Positions 1 through 13,800 are shown, counted from the stretch's first letter. The stretch is 64,000 nt of DNA from Montifringilla adamsi (GCA_017590115.1 JAGGNK010011225.1:63387-127386); one strand, 5' to 3'. Numbers and translations: made by a program. Notes: a model not told the origin generated them from the sequence alone.

Positions 1-485
1 TAAAACATTTTCTGTCTGGCCTGCCATGGTCTGTTCTACAGGTCAGTCTGAGGCACACTCTGCCCGCCCACAGGGCTGGTGTTGTGTTTTATACTATGAT
101 CTACATATTCGATATTTACAGTTGTGTCCCAATACCTATCACCTATGTTAGACAGTGACTTTCTACTCTACACCAATCCCAAAATGCCACCATCACCAAG
201 AAGATGGAGGCTAAGAAGAAAGACAGGACAACGCCCAAATCCCTCCATCTTCCCCCCTAGACCCCCATGGTAAAATTCTTCAAAATTTCACCTTTCACCC
301 TGTGACAACTACTGTTATGCTACTTAAACTTTTGTGACTTGTAGTTCTTCATATAAAGTTGGTAATTTGCTTCATGGGTTAAGATCGAATTCCCATGTGT
401 CTTTGTCTTCCTGCCAGGGTCTCTGAGCCCCTGCCAGGATTTTGAACCATCCAAGGCATCCAGAGGGATGTCCTGGGTTCTGACA
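1..485 (-). mobile_element. Endogenous-retrovirus LTR (truncated by window start)
   Basis: This is about 75-80 percent identical by eye to the element at 45632-46254, over its whole length in the window. Read on the minus strand it begins TGTCAGAACCCAGGACAT at 485. A TATA box (TATAAAA) is at 93-87, and the element runs out of the window at position 1, equivalent to about 45762 of the other copy. No gag, pol or env coding sequence adjoins it. It lies inside the upstream GALNT1 intron, antisense to the gene. It is likely a solo LTR; the family is not proven. Confidence 0.75.
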
Positions 486-3400
486 GTTGTGTTTTGAAAA
501 CTGAAGCTGACTTGATGTGGGCTTAACCCTCTTCAGCAGAACACAGCGCCTGGGGCGGGAGAAGGCAGAGGGAGCAGCTCCCATTTTGGAATACAGATGG
601 ATCATTCTGCACTGAAAGCTGGTGTAACTTCATCTGTCTGGTTACTTTTTTGTTGGCAGCATGGACTTTGTGTTTTGATACAGTTTTAGTGTTTTGCGTT
701 TAGAATTTGATCACATTCATACAGCTTGAAGGCGTTTAATACTTGAATCACTTGGTGAACAATAGCAAAGGCAGCTCTATTTGTTGCATGCTTTTAAATT
801 TACTGTCACCGTTAGGCTCGGTGTTCAGAGGGATCAATTTTGATTATTCCATTCATGGGAAGCTAAAATTCAGTTTCCGTGCTGCAATAGGTTCGATTTC
901 TTAGTAAATAATGCTCCAATGAAAACTCCATGCTACAGAATGACACTTGCTATGTGTAATAAGCAAAACTTGAAGCTGATTTTTTTGGAAATATAGTAAT
1001 ATTATTTAGTTTTTAATCTTCATAGTATTTTTAATTGCAATATATTAGAAATAAAATAATATTCTGTATAATCCTTAACATTTAATTTTAGTTAATAGTT
1101 GATATTTGGCTTGTTCTTTACTTAGTATTTCTTGATGGTATGGGTTATGAAGTACTTTTTTCCTTGTGTTGGCAAGAGGAGGTGAGAGGGTAGTACAGGT
1201 TTACTAAATAAAACATGTCTATACTTGTATATTGATCCACCTTTTTTTTCCTCTATTTTGAAAGTTTTCTACTGGAACCAATGTAGTAGGCCATTAGAAC
1301 AAAAGTCTTGACACAGTCACCAGTTGTAGGCTGTATCAGAAAGAATTTCCATGTGTAAGTCATAGAAGGGTTTTACAGCATGCTGACATCTCAGCCTGTT
1401 TCTTCTCATTCTAGTGATGCAAAATTCATGTTTTGCTGCCTATGGTAATTCCAGCCTCAGAGTAAGTTGTCTGATTGCTGTCCAGGTGACAAGATCTGCC
1501 CAAGATCTGCATGTATGAAGAGAGGTGCTGGATTTGCCCCAAGTAGCTCTATGACACGTAGGTTACAGTGTAAGGGGAGGGTTTACGATAGTTAGGAGCT
1601 TACAGTGGTTAAGGGGAACTTTTGCAGCTGAAGAGCTACAAGTGGATTTTTGCTCTGCCACCAAGGTGGTAGCAAGCATACTGAGCTGCCCCTTGAGGCT
1701 GTGTGTGTGTGCATGATGCCTGGCTGGTTGGCTGGGTCAGTGTGGGGCACAGCTGCCTCTGGAGCATGGACAGATCCCATCAGCCAGCTGAGCTCGCTCC
1801 GCTCGGCTTTCCTGGGGAAGCACAGCACACGCACTCGGGCTGTGTTTGCACTTGTCTGTGCTCCTTTCCTCTCTTGGGCACCCTCACTTGCTTTTGCTTT
1901 TCCTTTTTTTACCCAACTCTAAGTGCTTCAGTTAATTCCAGCGCAATTTGGAAGAAAGAACAGGAGTATTAAATACAATTACATTCCGGCAGCAGAGGAG
2001 ATATGCCTATGCAAAGTGCCACAGAAACGTGTTCCAGATTAAATAAGAGGCATGATCAAATTTTGATTTTACAAAGGCACAATATCAAATTTTTGCTTTT
2101 TGCACTTGTGGGAAATTTGTAATTATAGTTCTTGATTTGTTGTAGTTTTTAACCTTTATGTAAAAATTCTACATTTTATTTATCAAAACAGTTCTTAGCA
2201 CTAATTCAAATCAGTGCTAATTATTATTTGTGACAGGTCAGCTTTCAGTATGACCTAGAAATAAAGAGCAAGTTAATATTAGAATATGTAGACATAATAT
2301 TACTTATGTTTTGCCTCTTCAGTTTCTGTTTTAGAAAAAAAATCAATTTCAACGTAGCAATAAGATGTCCTCATTATGAATCATAGAATTTGTAGTCCAC
2401 TTAAAAAAGCATGTGGCTTTCTCTAGATAAATTTTCTGTTTCTGGGTTTGGTAATAAAAACATATTAACTTAATTCCAGGCTGAAAGATAGAGCATTTCA
2501 TACTTTCATTGGTGCTGTTACTGAACCTGTTCCAGCATTTCTTTTTGAAGCCTGTGATCTTCATTTCAGATCACTTAGGCATCTTCTATTTGTTGTTATT
2601 TTCAACAATTACTGAGAGGGGTTATTTTTGTTCTGTTTTCCAAGAACTTGTTATGGTTCCATCAAGCATGCTTTTACATTGAACAAAACAGAAGGGTACG
2701 ATGCCTGAAGATGTGAAGGGTTTGTGTTTGCTACTTAAGCATTCTGTTTGTGTTGAATTAAAATGGCATACTTTTCTAGAAAAATACAATGTTCAGCCTG
2801 AATTGTGTATTGAATTCTAACATCAGAGTCATTTTAATTGGAATAAAGTAAGCATTCAGTCTGCCTGAAGCACACTTTGTACCTGCTAGTGTCATGCTCT
2901 TAGAAGAATGAATTTGCATAATAGCATGCATTTATTTACACCCAAAAGAAAAGCGTTGGAGAAACAAGACGTATCTGTAAAATTGTTCTCTAGTTACTGA
3001 TCAGAACTGAAACTTTTGTTTTGAAGTATTGATCTTTGGTAACTAGTTTGAAACAGTTAACAGGAGAAATCATGATGAGCTGGTACCTCAGACTAGGTCA
3101 GCACCCAGTATCCAGGTGTGGCCGGCAGATTGCATTGGGATAGACACATCCACAGAGCTTAGCTACAGAGACACAGGTCAAAGCAATGTGACTGCCACTA
3201 AATCCTGCCAACAATACTTACAAAAATATTCATACTTCTTAATATTCATTCTTCTTACATGTTTGCATGCTCATAAAAATGATAAACCTGCGATTTATTG
3301 TAGTTCAATAAAAAAAAAAAAGTGTTGAAACCTAATTTTTCATTTATATTCATATCAGTGTGACTTGGTAATAGAATTGGCAAGGTATTTTTCAACTAAT

Positions 3401-6203
3401 GCACTTAGTTGACTTGAACTGAATATATTTGCTTTTTTGTCTTCCTTATTTCTGCTATTTCCACAGAAGATGTTCCGTCCTAGGTAAAACTATGCACCCT
3501 TTTGGCAGAGAAAAGGCTTGAAAAGAATATCCACCACAAAGAGTTATAGTTATACCTATGAAACTACATGAATTCTTATTGTTCCAAATTAGAAGTATTG
3601 TGGAGATTTTTGGGTTTTAAAAATACTATCAAACCTCACTCTGTTGTGAAGTATATGAAGCACTGCTAAAAAATTAGCAATTTCTAATCCTGGGTAATTT
3701 ATAAGTAGCTGACTCTAATGCATAAAACCTCTCATCTCAGTGTTCAATATAGCATTTAGTATGACCAATAGGTTTGTATAAAAAGTCATCTTCATGGCTT
3801 TGTCCTTTGTCCTATGTTTCTTGTAGGCCAAAGTGTATTACATTCATGAAAAGATTATTCTAATATTTGCTTTTTTTTTCTTTAAGGGAAAAAATCAAGT
3901 CTTCCTTATAAGAAACTATTACTAGTTTCTGGATGCATGACTAATCAAAAAAGCTAGTTTCATGCTACTTGAACAAAGGGAGCAATTTGTAAGGGTTGTG
4001 TATTGCTCTTAGAGAGGGTGTTCTGGAGGGAAAACAGCTGGTTAGATTGGGACATTTTACCCTACCTGCTGGTAGCAGAGGAACTTTGGAAATTTTGGTG
4101 CCTGAATTATTTACTATGCTTTTATAGGGATGAGATATCAAGCTTTATCATTTCTGCATATTTTGCTGGAGCTCTACTGATATTTTAAGGACACAGTTAC
4201 TGGAGGTCTCGCTTTGTTTTGTTTCTGGGAATAGTCCCTTCTGCAGTTTTGAACAAGGTTGATAGTTCATAAGAATATTCTTATGGACATGGTTAAAAAC
4301 GAGAGAAGGTCTGTTCTTAACCTTTTTCCCTTTGTAGTGAAAACACTGCACATATCTCTGATTCTTTCTTAGAGAAAAAGAAGTTAAAAGTACTTGATAA
4401 ATTGAAATTTGAAACACTATACCAAGAAAATGTAGGTAGGACTCAAGATTTTCACGTGCATTGAGCATGACTTTCTGTAATGTAAGTTTGTCTTTTATGC
4501 AAGTTCTTGGCTGGCTGCAGTTGTATTGTTGCAATCTTTTTCTCTTCCCTCTGCCAGAATTTTACCATTCTGTTAATGCAACTATATTCAAGAACCAATG
4601 TCACAGGCCATATTAATTGATTTACGTTTAAAGTGGATGGAACTACTTTAAAAGCTTATCAGTATTGCATGTGAGATGTGCAGAGAAACATATTGATTTG
4701 TGTGACTTGCTCATCAGATGGTGAGCATAGAGAGAAGTGTTGCACACTCTCTCTGTGTACATCATGTGTACATTAAAGCTATAAACATTGCCATGATACT
4801 AGTTCTTTTAAAATAGTGGCTTTGGAAAGCTACACTGTAAAGAGATGAAACTATATTTGCTACAGATTCAGTTGTGATCTCTGGGCTCCACCCCAAAAGC
4901 CTTGCAAAATGTTCTGACCTGTACACTTGTTTGTACTAAGAAACATGTATTAATTTGACTCTCTGTTCATATGCAAAATAAGAATTAAGTTGCTTTGAGT
5001 TTCTCTGGAGACAAATATTTAGATGTATCAAACTCTTGTGTACTTTTAGCACAGTTTAGCTTTCAAGACATGTCAGAACTTATTTCTGTGGGTTTTAGTG
5101 GCAGTCCAACAATGCACAGAAAAACATGAGAAGGTAATTAGAACTCATTCATCTGGAGAAGTGGTAAGGAATGATAATCACCTTCAAGTCACCCCTCCCT
5201 CCTGAGGTTTACAAAAGAGTCACTAAGAGTTCATGCCAAGCCTCCCCCCCACCCCTCCAGTCACATTTATTTTTGTATGTGGTACTTTCTAACTTATGTG
5301 AAATCCTACTACAGGCCACGCACTGTTGTGGTACAACTTTCAACTCCCATGTGCCTTGAGTGTACAGTCAGATATTCCATAGCAATAAGAGTATTTTGCC
5401 TTTTTTACACATTTTGAAACTGCAAGTTATTGCAGAAGTCTGTTTCTGTGACTGTCCATTGCATTCTCCCTCACTTCTTTGTTCTTCCTTTGGCATAAAT
5501 CATCACGACCCAGTAGCTCTTTGTAGTGCAAGTAATTTTGAGTTTCTGGGTGTATGGTAACTGACTGTTGTATTTTGAATAACTTATTCTTCATAATTCA
5601 TGCTACACTGAGATTTGTTGGTGTTACAGATTCTCATTTATGTATAGATTATTATACTTTTTTTTTAGGTGTTATAGTGATAATCTAATAGAAAAATATT
5701 AGCCAGGAAACCCTAGTGAAAGCACAATTGAAAAATCAGTTTGATTGTGTTTTAAACTTCTCACAAATAAATTATCTGTAAGTTGCATTGCTGTAGGAGG
5801 AAATTCATTATATTCAGCTTGTCAAACCATTTCTGTATTTCCTTGGTAGACAAGTCCAAGAGCACTTATGCATGTTTTTGAAAATAAGTGTCACATCATC
5901 TCTGCCATTAAAACTTGTCAATCCCATCTTGGTTTTGTATAAGTGCTCAACCCTCTCTTCTTTTTTGGGTTTTCCATAATGAAGAAATAAAGAGGAGGAA
6001 GAACTTTCTGTGCTATTGAGTGAAACTCTTGGGAGATGTGGAAAACAGTGTTGTGAAGTGTAGAGGAAACTATCTGAGAAAGTAGAAAAAGGATAGACAA
6101 GAACAGGGGAAATGTATCTTAATTCAAGGCTCTCCATTAAAAAAAAATATAGAAGAAGAAAAAGCTGAACCACATAACTAACAGTTTTGATCATTCTTTA
6201 CAG
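486..6203 (+). other. GALNT1: GALNT1 upstream intron (partial)
   Basis: AT-rich intronic DNA. I looked for the preceding exon (the segment with the conserved VDDASER before residue 161) on the plus strand and found none. Contents: a short TG run near 1703, an A-run near 3309-3320, and T-runs near 3872 and 5658. Open frames here are short and unrecognised. Confidence 0.85.
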
Positions 6204-6411
6204 ACTTCTTGAAAAGACCACTGGAGAGTTATGTGAAAAAATTAAAAGTACCTGTTCATGTGATTCGAATGGAACAGCGTTCTGGATTGATTAGAGCAAG
6301 ATTAAAGGGGGCTGCTGCTTCTAAAGGCCAGGTCATCACCTTCTTAGATGCTCACTGTGAATGTACAGTAGGCTGGCTTGAACCTCTGCTGGCAAGGATC
6401 AAAGCTGACAG
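6204..6411 (+). CDS. GALNT1: GALNT1 coding exon, residues 161-230 (DxH motif)
   Basis: The acceptor is TTCTTTACAG and the donor is AG|GTAATT. The exon enters at phase 1: the first base of the Asp161 codon is in the upstream exon. It leaves with two bases of Arg230. It reads [11 protein letters not shown] and so on, through [13 protein letters not shown]209 and H211 form the DxH motif that coordinates Mn2+ and the UDP diphosphate in GT-A fold enzymes. Compared with the human protein as I recall it, two positions differ: Ala for Val in GAA(A)SKG, and Ala for His in RIK(A)DR. Both are outside catalytic residues. Confidence 0.97.
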
Positions 6412-7923
6412 GTAATTATCCATCTATTCTCCCATCTTCAGTTTTTTCACTTATTAAGAAATTTTTCAAGTATTACAAAATAGCCTACAAGCAAATATCT
6501 ACTTTCTGAAGAGCTGAACAAATTGTCATTGGTGTAAAGATAAAAGGCTAATACAGTTAAACTTTTAAAAGTAAAACTCTGTTCCTAGTGAAGTCTATAT
6601 TGGGATGCATGGAATAATGTGTTAAATAGCGGGAGCAATGAATGAAATTGAGGAATTAGGGGAAATTGAGGTCTTCAGTCTGCAGCTTGGCCTATTCCTT
6701 CATGAATTTGGGTAGATATTCTTGAGAAAGGAATCAAGCCGTGATTTCATGTAGCACCCACATTGTGAACAAGGATTGTTTTCAGGCTCTCGTGATTTCT
6801 TTATTACATAATGGTTTTGATTGTGGAAACCTGGGCTGTGTCTTAGTCTTCTGAGATGTATATTCTAAAGTTAGAATAATTACTGGAATCATGCTGATCT
6901 ACATTTATATACACAATGGAAACTGTATTGGGGATGAAGGTGATAGAATTTTCTGCTTTATAAAATATCCCTACATCTGAACAGTAGCTGTAGTTGTGCA
7001 CTAGTCTGTTAGTAGACTACATATTACATAGAATAAAACATGGTGCTAAAGATCCCTAGTTTTTTATTGTTATAGATGAAAATCACACTTAAAATTTGAT
7101 GTTACAAAATATAGTCTTACATGATGAGTAAGCTACAAATAATGAAGAATCTTTGTTCAGCACTGTGCAAAGACAAAGTAAACTTTGTTACCATTATTCA
7201 GGTTTTGTGATACTACAATACATACATTGTTACAATTTGTGCAAATATCTCCGCTTAAGTCCTTTGAGTTCAGTTGCAAGCGGCCTCTGAATCTTTTTAC
7301 AGAGCTTCCCATGAGAAGAAGTCTGCTTTGAGCATGGTTACTTAAGTGTCTTTTAGATGGTTAGAATTGGTTTCTGTGAATATGTGTGTTAATAATGTCA
7401 GGACAGTGGACAATGAGGCCACTTTGTGTCAGCTGTGATGCAGTAGTTGTACATTGTTAACAATTACTATCATCTCTTAGTCCTGAGGATGTATAAAAAT
7501 ACTTACCCAGAGTTAATATCCAAGTTTTAATTTCAAAACATGCAAGTAACTTTTACCACTCAACTAGAAACAAGGACCTCTTGTTTTCTATCTAATCACT
7601 ATGTAGCAATGAGAAAGTTGGGATCATTATTTCTGTCTGCGGAGAGATGAATATTTATTACTCATAATAATGCAAATATGATTTTAAAAAAGATCTGGCA
7701 TTGCCAAAATTGCATCAGATTTATAATTAGCAAGACAGAATTTTAGTATGTTTCCTGTTAATAATTGATTGAATAATGTTGTTAAGAAATGGTGTTATAA
7801 AAATTTCAACTGTATGTGTAAAACCTGTAATTAAAAAAAAACCCCAAGCATCTACTTTACCCTTTTGATGAATAGATTGTATTTCTTTAAAATTTAATAA
7901 TTTTGCTTCTTTCCTTTTCCTAG
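6412..7923 (+). other. GALNT1: GALNT1 intron, 1512 bp
   Basis: It begins GTAATT and ends CCTAG. AT-rich, with no repeat family or RNA gene recognised. Confidence 0.9.
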
Positions 7924-8094
7924 GAGGACAGTAGTGTGTCCCATCATTGACGTAATCAGTGATGACACCTTCGAATATATGGCAGGTTCTGACATGACCT
8001 ATGGTGGATTCAACTGGAAGCTGAATTTTCGTTGGTACCCTGTTCCTCAGAGAGAGATGGATCGACGGAAAGGAGACCGAACCCTCCCTGTTAG
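7924..8094 (+). CDS. GALNT1: GALNT1 coding exon, residues 230-287
   Basis: The acceptor is TTTTCCTAG and the donor is AG|GTAATG. The exon completes Arg230 and stops inside Arg287. It encodes the central catalytic stretch [18 protein letters not shown] and then the segment with [15 protein letters not shown]. In GT27 enzymes this part lines the acceptor and nucleotide-sugar groove. The frame matches both neighbouring exons, and the length of 171 bp keeps the phase. Confidence 0.97.
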
Positions 8095-9552
8095 GTAATG
8101 AGAAATTATTAAATGGCTTAAAATCTTTGTCTGATCTTTGCTTTTTATGATAAACTCAAAAGTAAGTACTTTAGGTTGTTAAGTACTTACTCAAAAGTTG
8201 TAGCATCTTTTTTGTCTGATTGAAGGAACAAGGTAACCGTTCTTGCATGGATTGGTTGTCAGTAACTTTTGGTAGCAATAAAGCAATCAATCACTTTGTC
8301 ACTTTGAAAATATTTTTCAGTTCTATGTTAATTACTGCAGAATTACTTGTTTTCAGGTAGCACTTATAATGATGCACAAGATTTTAACAAAGCTTTTTTT
8401 CTTTTTTTAATTGAACCTTGTTTTTATCTTTTATTATGACAAAGTAAACATGTATTGCATGTATTTTGTAAACATGCATTGATTTTTTGGTATATGCATG
8501 TGTATATATATATATTGGTGTATGTGCATGTATATGCAAACTTTAAGTCTTAAAAGGTGGGATGGGAGGTAAATTTATACTTGGATGTCATGTAGGTTTA
8601 TAAGAAAAGTAATGAGGAAGATAGCCCATGTGTAATATGTACCTTTTAACAATTGCAAACTTACATTTTCTGTCCTTACTTTTCTGAAAACTGGGCATTA
8701 TTTACTTATAGTAAAGCTCAGGATCCAGCCTCTGCTGGTTTTTGTTTAAGAAATTAAGAGGTCTTCTCAGGATATTGCTCTCTTCCCTCTGTTTCCTTTT
8801 AGCAGGGGAAAAGACACATAAGTTTTTAGTTAGCTTGTGACCTAGTTTGTATTTAATGTGTGTTTCAGAAAAAGCCCTAAACATTTCAGGAAAAGAGCTA
8901 GTTAAAATAAATTACATAAAATAAAATAATTTATGCTAAAAGTGTAAATAATTGAATTATAAGGTTATGTCATTGGCTTAACATGCAATTTACTTATTGT
9001 ATATTTGTTGTCTAAAAAAGTTGAGATTTGGGAGTTGTTTCTGAAGCTCTGAGAAACTACTAGCAGAGTTTTATGTTTTTTGTACCAATAAGGAATCTGT
9101 AAGGAAAATCTGGATGCAACCCTGACTGTACAATTTTCTTGTATGAAGCAATAAAAGTGAAAGCAAGCAGGCTGATTAATGGCCTCCTAAAACTGTTTCA
9201 AGAACAGTAGCCTGAAGTATAATTTTCCTGTGTGAAACTGGTTTCCTTTTTATGAGTTACCAGCATTGGAGGCAGAAGTCTTTCTCAGGAATGACAGCAG
9301 CTTACTAGGGACTCTATCCAGATACCAGTTTGAAGTGAGAAAATAAGGACAATTGCCACTACCTAATTCCATCTCTGGAAAAATTTGAGCTAGCAAGTAT
9401 ACCAAGAGTAACAGAGTTTCAAGGGAAGCTTTCTGAGAAGGAATATGCTAGGAACTTGGGAAATAAACAGCCATTTTGTCAGTGTAAGTGTGAAATGTGT
9501 CTAGGTATGTTTCTGTAGTGACTGATGTGATTTGGTTTTTTTCTCTCTTCAG
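8095..9552 (+). other. GALNT1: GALNT1 intron, 1458 bp
   Basis: It begins GTAATG and ends CTTCAG. It holds a short TG/TA-rich stretch near 8493-8540 (GTGTATATATATATAT type). Nothing else seen. Confidence 0.9.
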
Positions 9553-9670
9553 GACACCTACAATGGCAGGAGGCCTTTTTTCAATAGACAGAGATTACTT
9601 TCAGGAAATTGGAACATATGATGCTGGAATGGATATTTGGGGTGGAGAAAACTTAGAAATTTCCTTCAGG
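9553..9670 (+). CDS. GALNT1: GALNT1 coding exon, residues 287-326 (WGGEN motif)
   Basis: The acceptor is CTCTCTTCAG and the donor is AGG|GTAGGT, ending at phase 0 after Arg326. It encodes [16 protein letters not shown] through [13 protein letters not shown], the Gal/GalNAc-transferase motif shared by GT27 enzymes and beta-1,4-galactosyltransferases. E319 of WGGEN is a catalytic-site residue in this family. The downstream intron stays open for 13 codons, so read-through would add a short tail. That is an intron retention shadow and not a separate gene. Confidence 0.97.
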
Positions 9671-10625
9671 GTAGGTGAAACTCTGCAGGGCTTTATGAAT
9701 TATTAATTTATTAATCAGAACAGTGCATCTGGAGTTCTGTAAAACACATATCTGCCACCTGCACCAGTGTCCTCTTGTGTTGCAGCTGGCACTTCCCTTC
9801 CCTATTAAGTTCCATCAGCAGAGACACACAAAGACTGTATCTGTCAGTAAAAAGTGCATGGTGAATTGTTGGTATAGCTTTGTGATTAAAAGACTAAGAT
9901 GGCTGTTCTGAAGAATGAGTGTTTGTGTGTTGAAAGGAATTCAGGTAGAAAAGCTGTTGTGGGAGCATCAGTTAAGGGTGATTTGGTCAGTTCATCATTT
10001 AATGTGCCAGTGGCATCTCTGCTACAAACCCTCTCTTCTTGCTCTTTACTAAACTTCATCATTTCATGTGTTTGTTTGGTTGTGGACCTAAGCAGTGGTA
10101 TTCTCATTTTTGTTCCTACCAAATGGTACCATTTCCTTTCACTTTACTTGTCAGCAGAAAGTACATAGGTGGGGATACTTCTGAAGTACTGCAGCTTTCT
10201 GAATCTGCTATTTTTCAAGATCTAAGATAAAACTGAAAGTATTTTCAGAGACTTGGGAAGTGTGTGGGTTCCTTTACGTGGAGATTCTGTTTTATAATTG
10301 ACTATTTTAGACACCTGTTAGTTCCTGTGATTCATGTGAGCCTTTTCCTTCCTTTGTGGTCAGCTTGCCCTGTTCTTTAAGTAATCTCTGGCTGATGCGG
10401 TATTGCTCCAGGGGCTGAAGTGCTTTCATATGCTGCCTTGCTTGGGCTTGCAAACATCTTTAGCTGTTGAGCAGGAAAAAACACGCAGTTCTCTTCCATG
10501 CAGTATGCATTTGTTCTAGAACTCGGCTAATGTTGTTTCCCCACCTTGAACAGAAGCAAGTGATTAATGTTTTGGAACTTTTTAAACAGCTTGTAACTAT
10601 GCAATAATTGTCCTATTGCTTCCAG
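9671..10625 (+). other. GALNT1: GALNT1 intron, 955 bp
   Basis: It begins GTAGGT and ends TTCCAG. Overlapping short open frames on both strands around 9886-10230 have no recognisable content. No repeat seen. Confidence 0.9.
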
Positions 10626-10806
10626 ATCTGGCAGTGTGGTGGCACTTTGGAAATTGTAACTTGTTCACATGTTGGGCATGTGTTCAGAAAAGCAACACCG
10701 TACACTTTCCCAGGAGGTACAGGGCAGATAATCAACAAAAATAACAGGCGGCTCGCAGAAGTCTGGATGGATGAATTCAAAAATTTTTTCTACATTATTT
10801 CCCCAG
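10626..10806 (+). CDS. GALNT1: GALNT1 coding exon, residues 327-387 (HVGH motif)
   Basis: The acceptor is TTGCTTCCAG and the donor is CAG|GTGAGC, leaving one base of Gly387. It encodes [20 protein letters not shown], where H344 is the third Mn2+ ligand and H341 lies in the active site. It continues through the flexible-loop region [12 protein letters not shown] and [14 protein letters not shown]. The reading frame stays open about 33 codons into the following 7.1-kb intron, so an unspliced read would look like a longer ORF. Confidence 0.97.
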
Positions 10807-13800
10807 GTGAGCTGATCTTTGGTTATGAGAAATACTTACTGAGTATTAAAATGTTGCTACTACTGGGAAATAATGTGAGTATTTATATAAGAATGTTATT
10901 GCTTTGAAGTTTGTTAAGACAGAACTCACTTAAGGTGTACAAAAAGTAAGGTCTTAATTGAAAAATAATTTTGTTAGCCAGAGACATGCCCTGGAGGGGT
11001 TTTTGTTTGCTTGCTTTTTAACATGAACATGATTTAGGAATGAGCTTCCTGTGCAATAGAATTGAAGCTCAGTGGAACATCAAAGAGCTCAGTTGTAGTG
11101 CTGAAAATTAGCCATCCAAATGGCCAATTCAGCACATTCAGCAATGTGCTGAATTTTGGGCTCTAGCTCCCATGTTGTAGGCATTCCATGCTGAATACAT
11201 CACAAGTGATTTAAGTGAAACCCAAAAGGAGGAGTGGCAAAAGTGAGTATCTTCTGTCTTGATAGAATTTGTATTTCACTATCTAGAGTATAGGGGCAAG
11301 TTGCCAATAATTGACTGTGATGATATTTATTATTGTTTCTTTACATGGATGTTACCAGAACAAAAGGATGTAAAAATATGTGGGAAAATTTCCCATGAAC
11401 TCAGATTTTCTGCAAAAAATTCAGGACAAGAAAGGAAACCTGGGAAATATTGAATTATTACTTTCAACTACAGGTTATTTTTGTTGTTATATAAAAAGAC
11501 AAACTTCAGGTAGCAACAGCCAAGCTTTCTAAATACTTGAGACATTAGGCTTTATGTACTAAGTGATAGTTTTATATGCTGCATCTGCTTTTCCTAAGAA
11601 ATGTCTTTAAAACTAGTATTTCCTTATGACCTGCTTATTAAACCTACATTAATATTGACATTTAAAAGGTGTAATACAATGTAGTATGAGTCTGAACAGT
11701 GTCAAATTTTAGATTATGGGTTTTACAGATGCTTGTGAAAGCAACCGACAGTACAGATTCACAGTGGTTTTGTCTTAAAAGAATGCTTTACTCAAATGAG
11801 ACTGTGTAAGACTTTTAATTAAAAAAATGTCTTGGTACTATTCAAAGCTTTTTAGGTGAAATGAGAAGTTAACAGCTTATTGCTATTGCCCTGTTATGTA
11901 ATTAATAAAGCATTATTAATTCAAACATGAACATGTAGAAATATTCAGAAAAGTTGTATATGAATAGGTGCAGTCTTTGTTGGTAAAGATTGCTCTTATA
12001 CATCCATGTCAATCTAGATTTTGAAAGGTACAAAGTTGCAGAAAGACCTAATAAAAAAAAAAGAAACTAAATTCTTTTAAATATGTAAGTTACTGATAAG
12101 CTGTGATAAGGCTCTGTTACTTTATATATCACATCTATATGCCTTTCATTTTGTGAGGGAAGTGTAAGTTACAAAAGGAGTTACTCTTTGAATTTTGTAG
12201 GATTGGGGTTTTTTTGATATGACTTTCATAGCACTGCAGTACTGTAGAATATGCATACATTCCCCAAAGACAGTTAAAATTCTGAAATGGTGAAAGTAAG
12301 TTAAGCAGTTATCTGTAACTGCACTATATATTTTCTTTCCTTTCAAAAGATACATGTCTGCATAATTTGTATGCTGATGGCCTGAGTGATTGCTGGGTAG
12401 GGATGTGCTCTGGCCAGGCTGCTCTTAGAGCATCTGCACCTGCCGCCTGTCACACGCTCCTGTTTGTGTCCCCGTGACCGTACTGACCGTGCACTGAAGT
12501 TCAACGCCAGAATTTTCAAGTGTCTCGAGAATAGGATAATATTGTATCTGAATAAGTTGGGTTATTCTGAAATTGATTTGTTGCCTGGGGCTGTGAGGAG
12601 AATGCCCAATACTGTGGGTCATTCTTTAGCTCTGATGAAAACCTGTTGTCAGAGAATAAACACACAAATATATTCAGATCTGCTCATGACTCTCACCCTC
12701 CCAAATTCACATAAGTTGTGAGAGCCAGTAGACATTTACTAACAAAGATTACTATTTTGGGAAGTTCACAAACAGCTTATTCTTGTAATTCTGATGTCTC
12801 CAATCTTAGCTGAGTGTTGCAGATTGTGATTTTGCCCGTTGGCAGCAAATAGCATCAGTACAGGTTTCAGTAAGTCCCTTGTGAGCATTAGTTGTTTAGG
12901 AACTCAGTGAATCTCTGCTAGCTTGGCTCACTTAGCTTTTCCGGATGTCCTTCTAATATAAAAATTTAAATGTATAGTTCTTACAGAGTGCTGGTGTAGT
13001 TCAGAACACAGTGTGCAGCCTGTGAAACTGTTTGCTAGTACAAATGTGTGCTTTCAGTATTACTGTGACAGTGTCACAGGCCCTTGCAAAGAGCGAGGTG
13101 AGGATTCTTAGGCTGATGCTGGTTTGCAAGCTTTTGGTGCAGATGAATGAGGAGAACAAGCAATCCTCTGTGCACCTAGGATTTTTCTCACTAGTTGATA
13201 TGGATGCAAAAAATTGGATTTTGGAGGAGATAATATTCTGACAAGCATCACTGAGCCTAGCTAACAAGACACACTTGTTTCCTCCTTTGTATTTTCTTTC
13301 CTCTTCCCCTAAGATAGTGAATCACAGAGGGATTCATCCAGGAAAGCAAATGTAAGATTCTCAGGTAGCTTTCCCACTTCATGTAATCTGTGTTGTCTGG
13401 GAAAAAAGTCTTGCTTCTTGAATGATAGGAACTCAAGAGACTTTTTACTATTGATGTAATGTAGTTCAATGGAAAGCTGCCCTCTTGAAAAGTAAGCCTG
13501 AAATCCCTTCCTTCTTTTATAAGTAAAACCCAATAGAAACTGCTACTTGTCTGTATTAAGCTTGTGTGAATTTTAGAAGCCACCCGTCTGCTTAGGAGTG
13601 GTTAGGTACGGACGGATGTTGGGCAGGAACTTGTTGGAGCTGCTGCTTGGCCAGAATCGAGCCTTTCTCTTTGCAGGCAGCAGCTCTTCTCCCCAGGAGC
13701 ACAGGCACTGCTGCAGGCCTTTCTCATGAGCTGGTGGCTTTCCTTGCAGCCATGTGTTACGCCGGGGCCCTGCTTCCCAGACCATTTTCTCTTCAGCTCT

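Noticed and set aside
1..6203. Upstream GALNT1 exon encoding residues before 161
   Set aside because: No stretch encoding the conserved VDDASER segment followed by a donor of the right phase was found.
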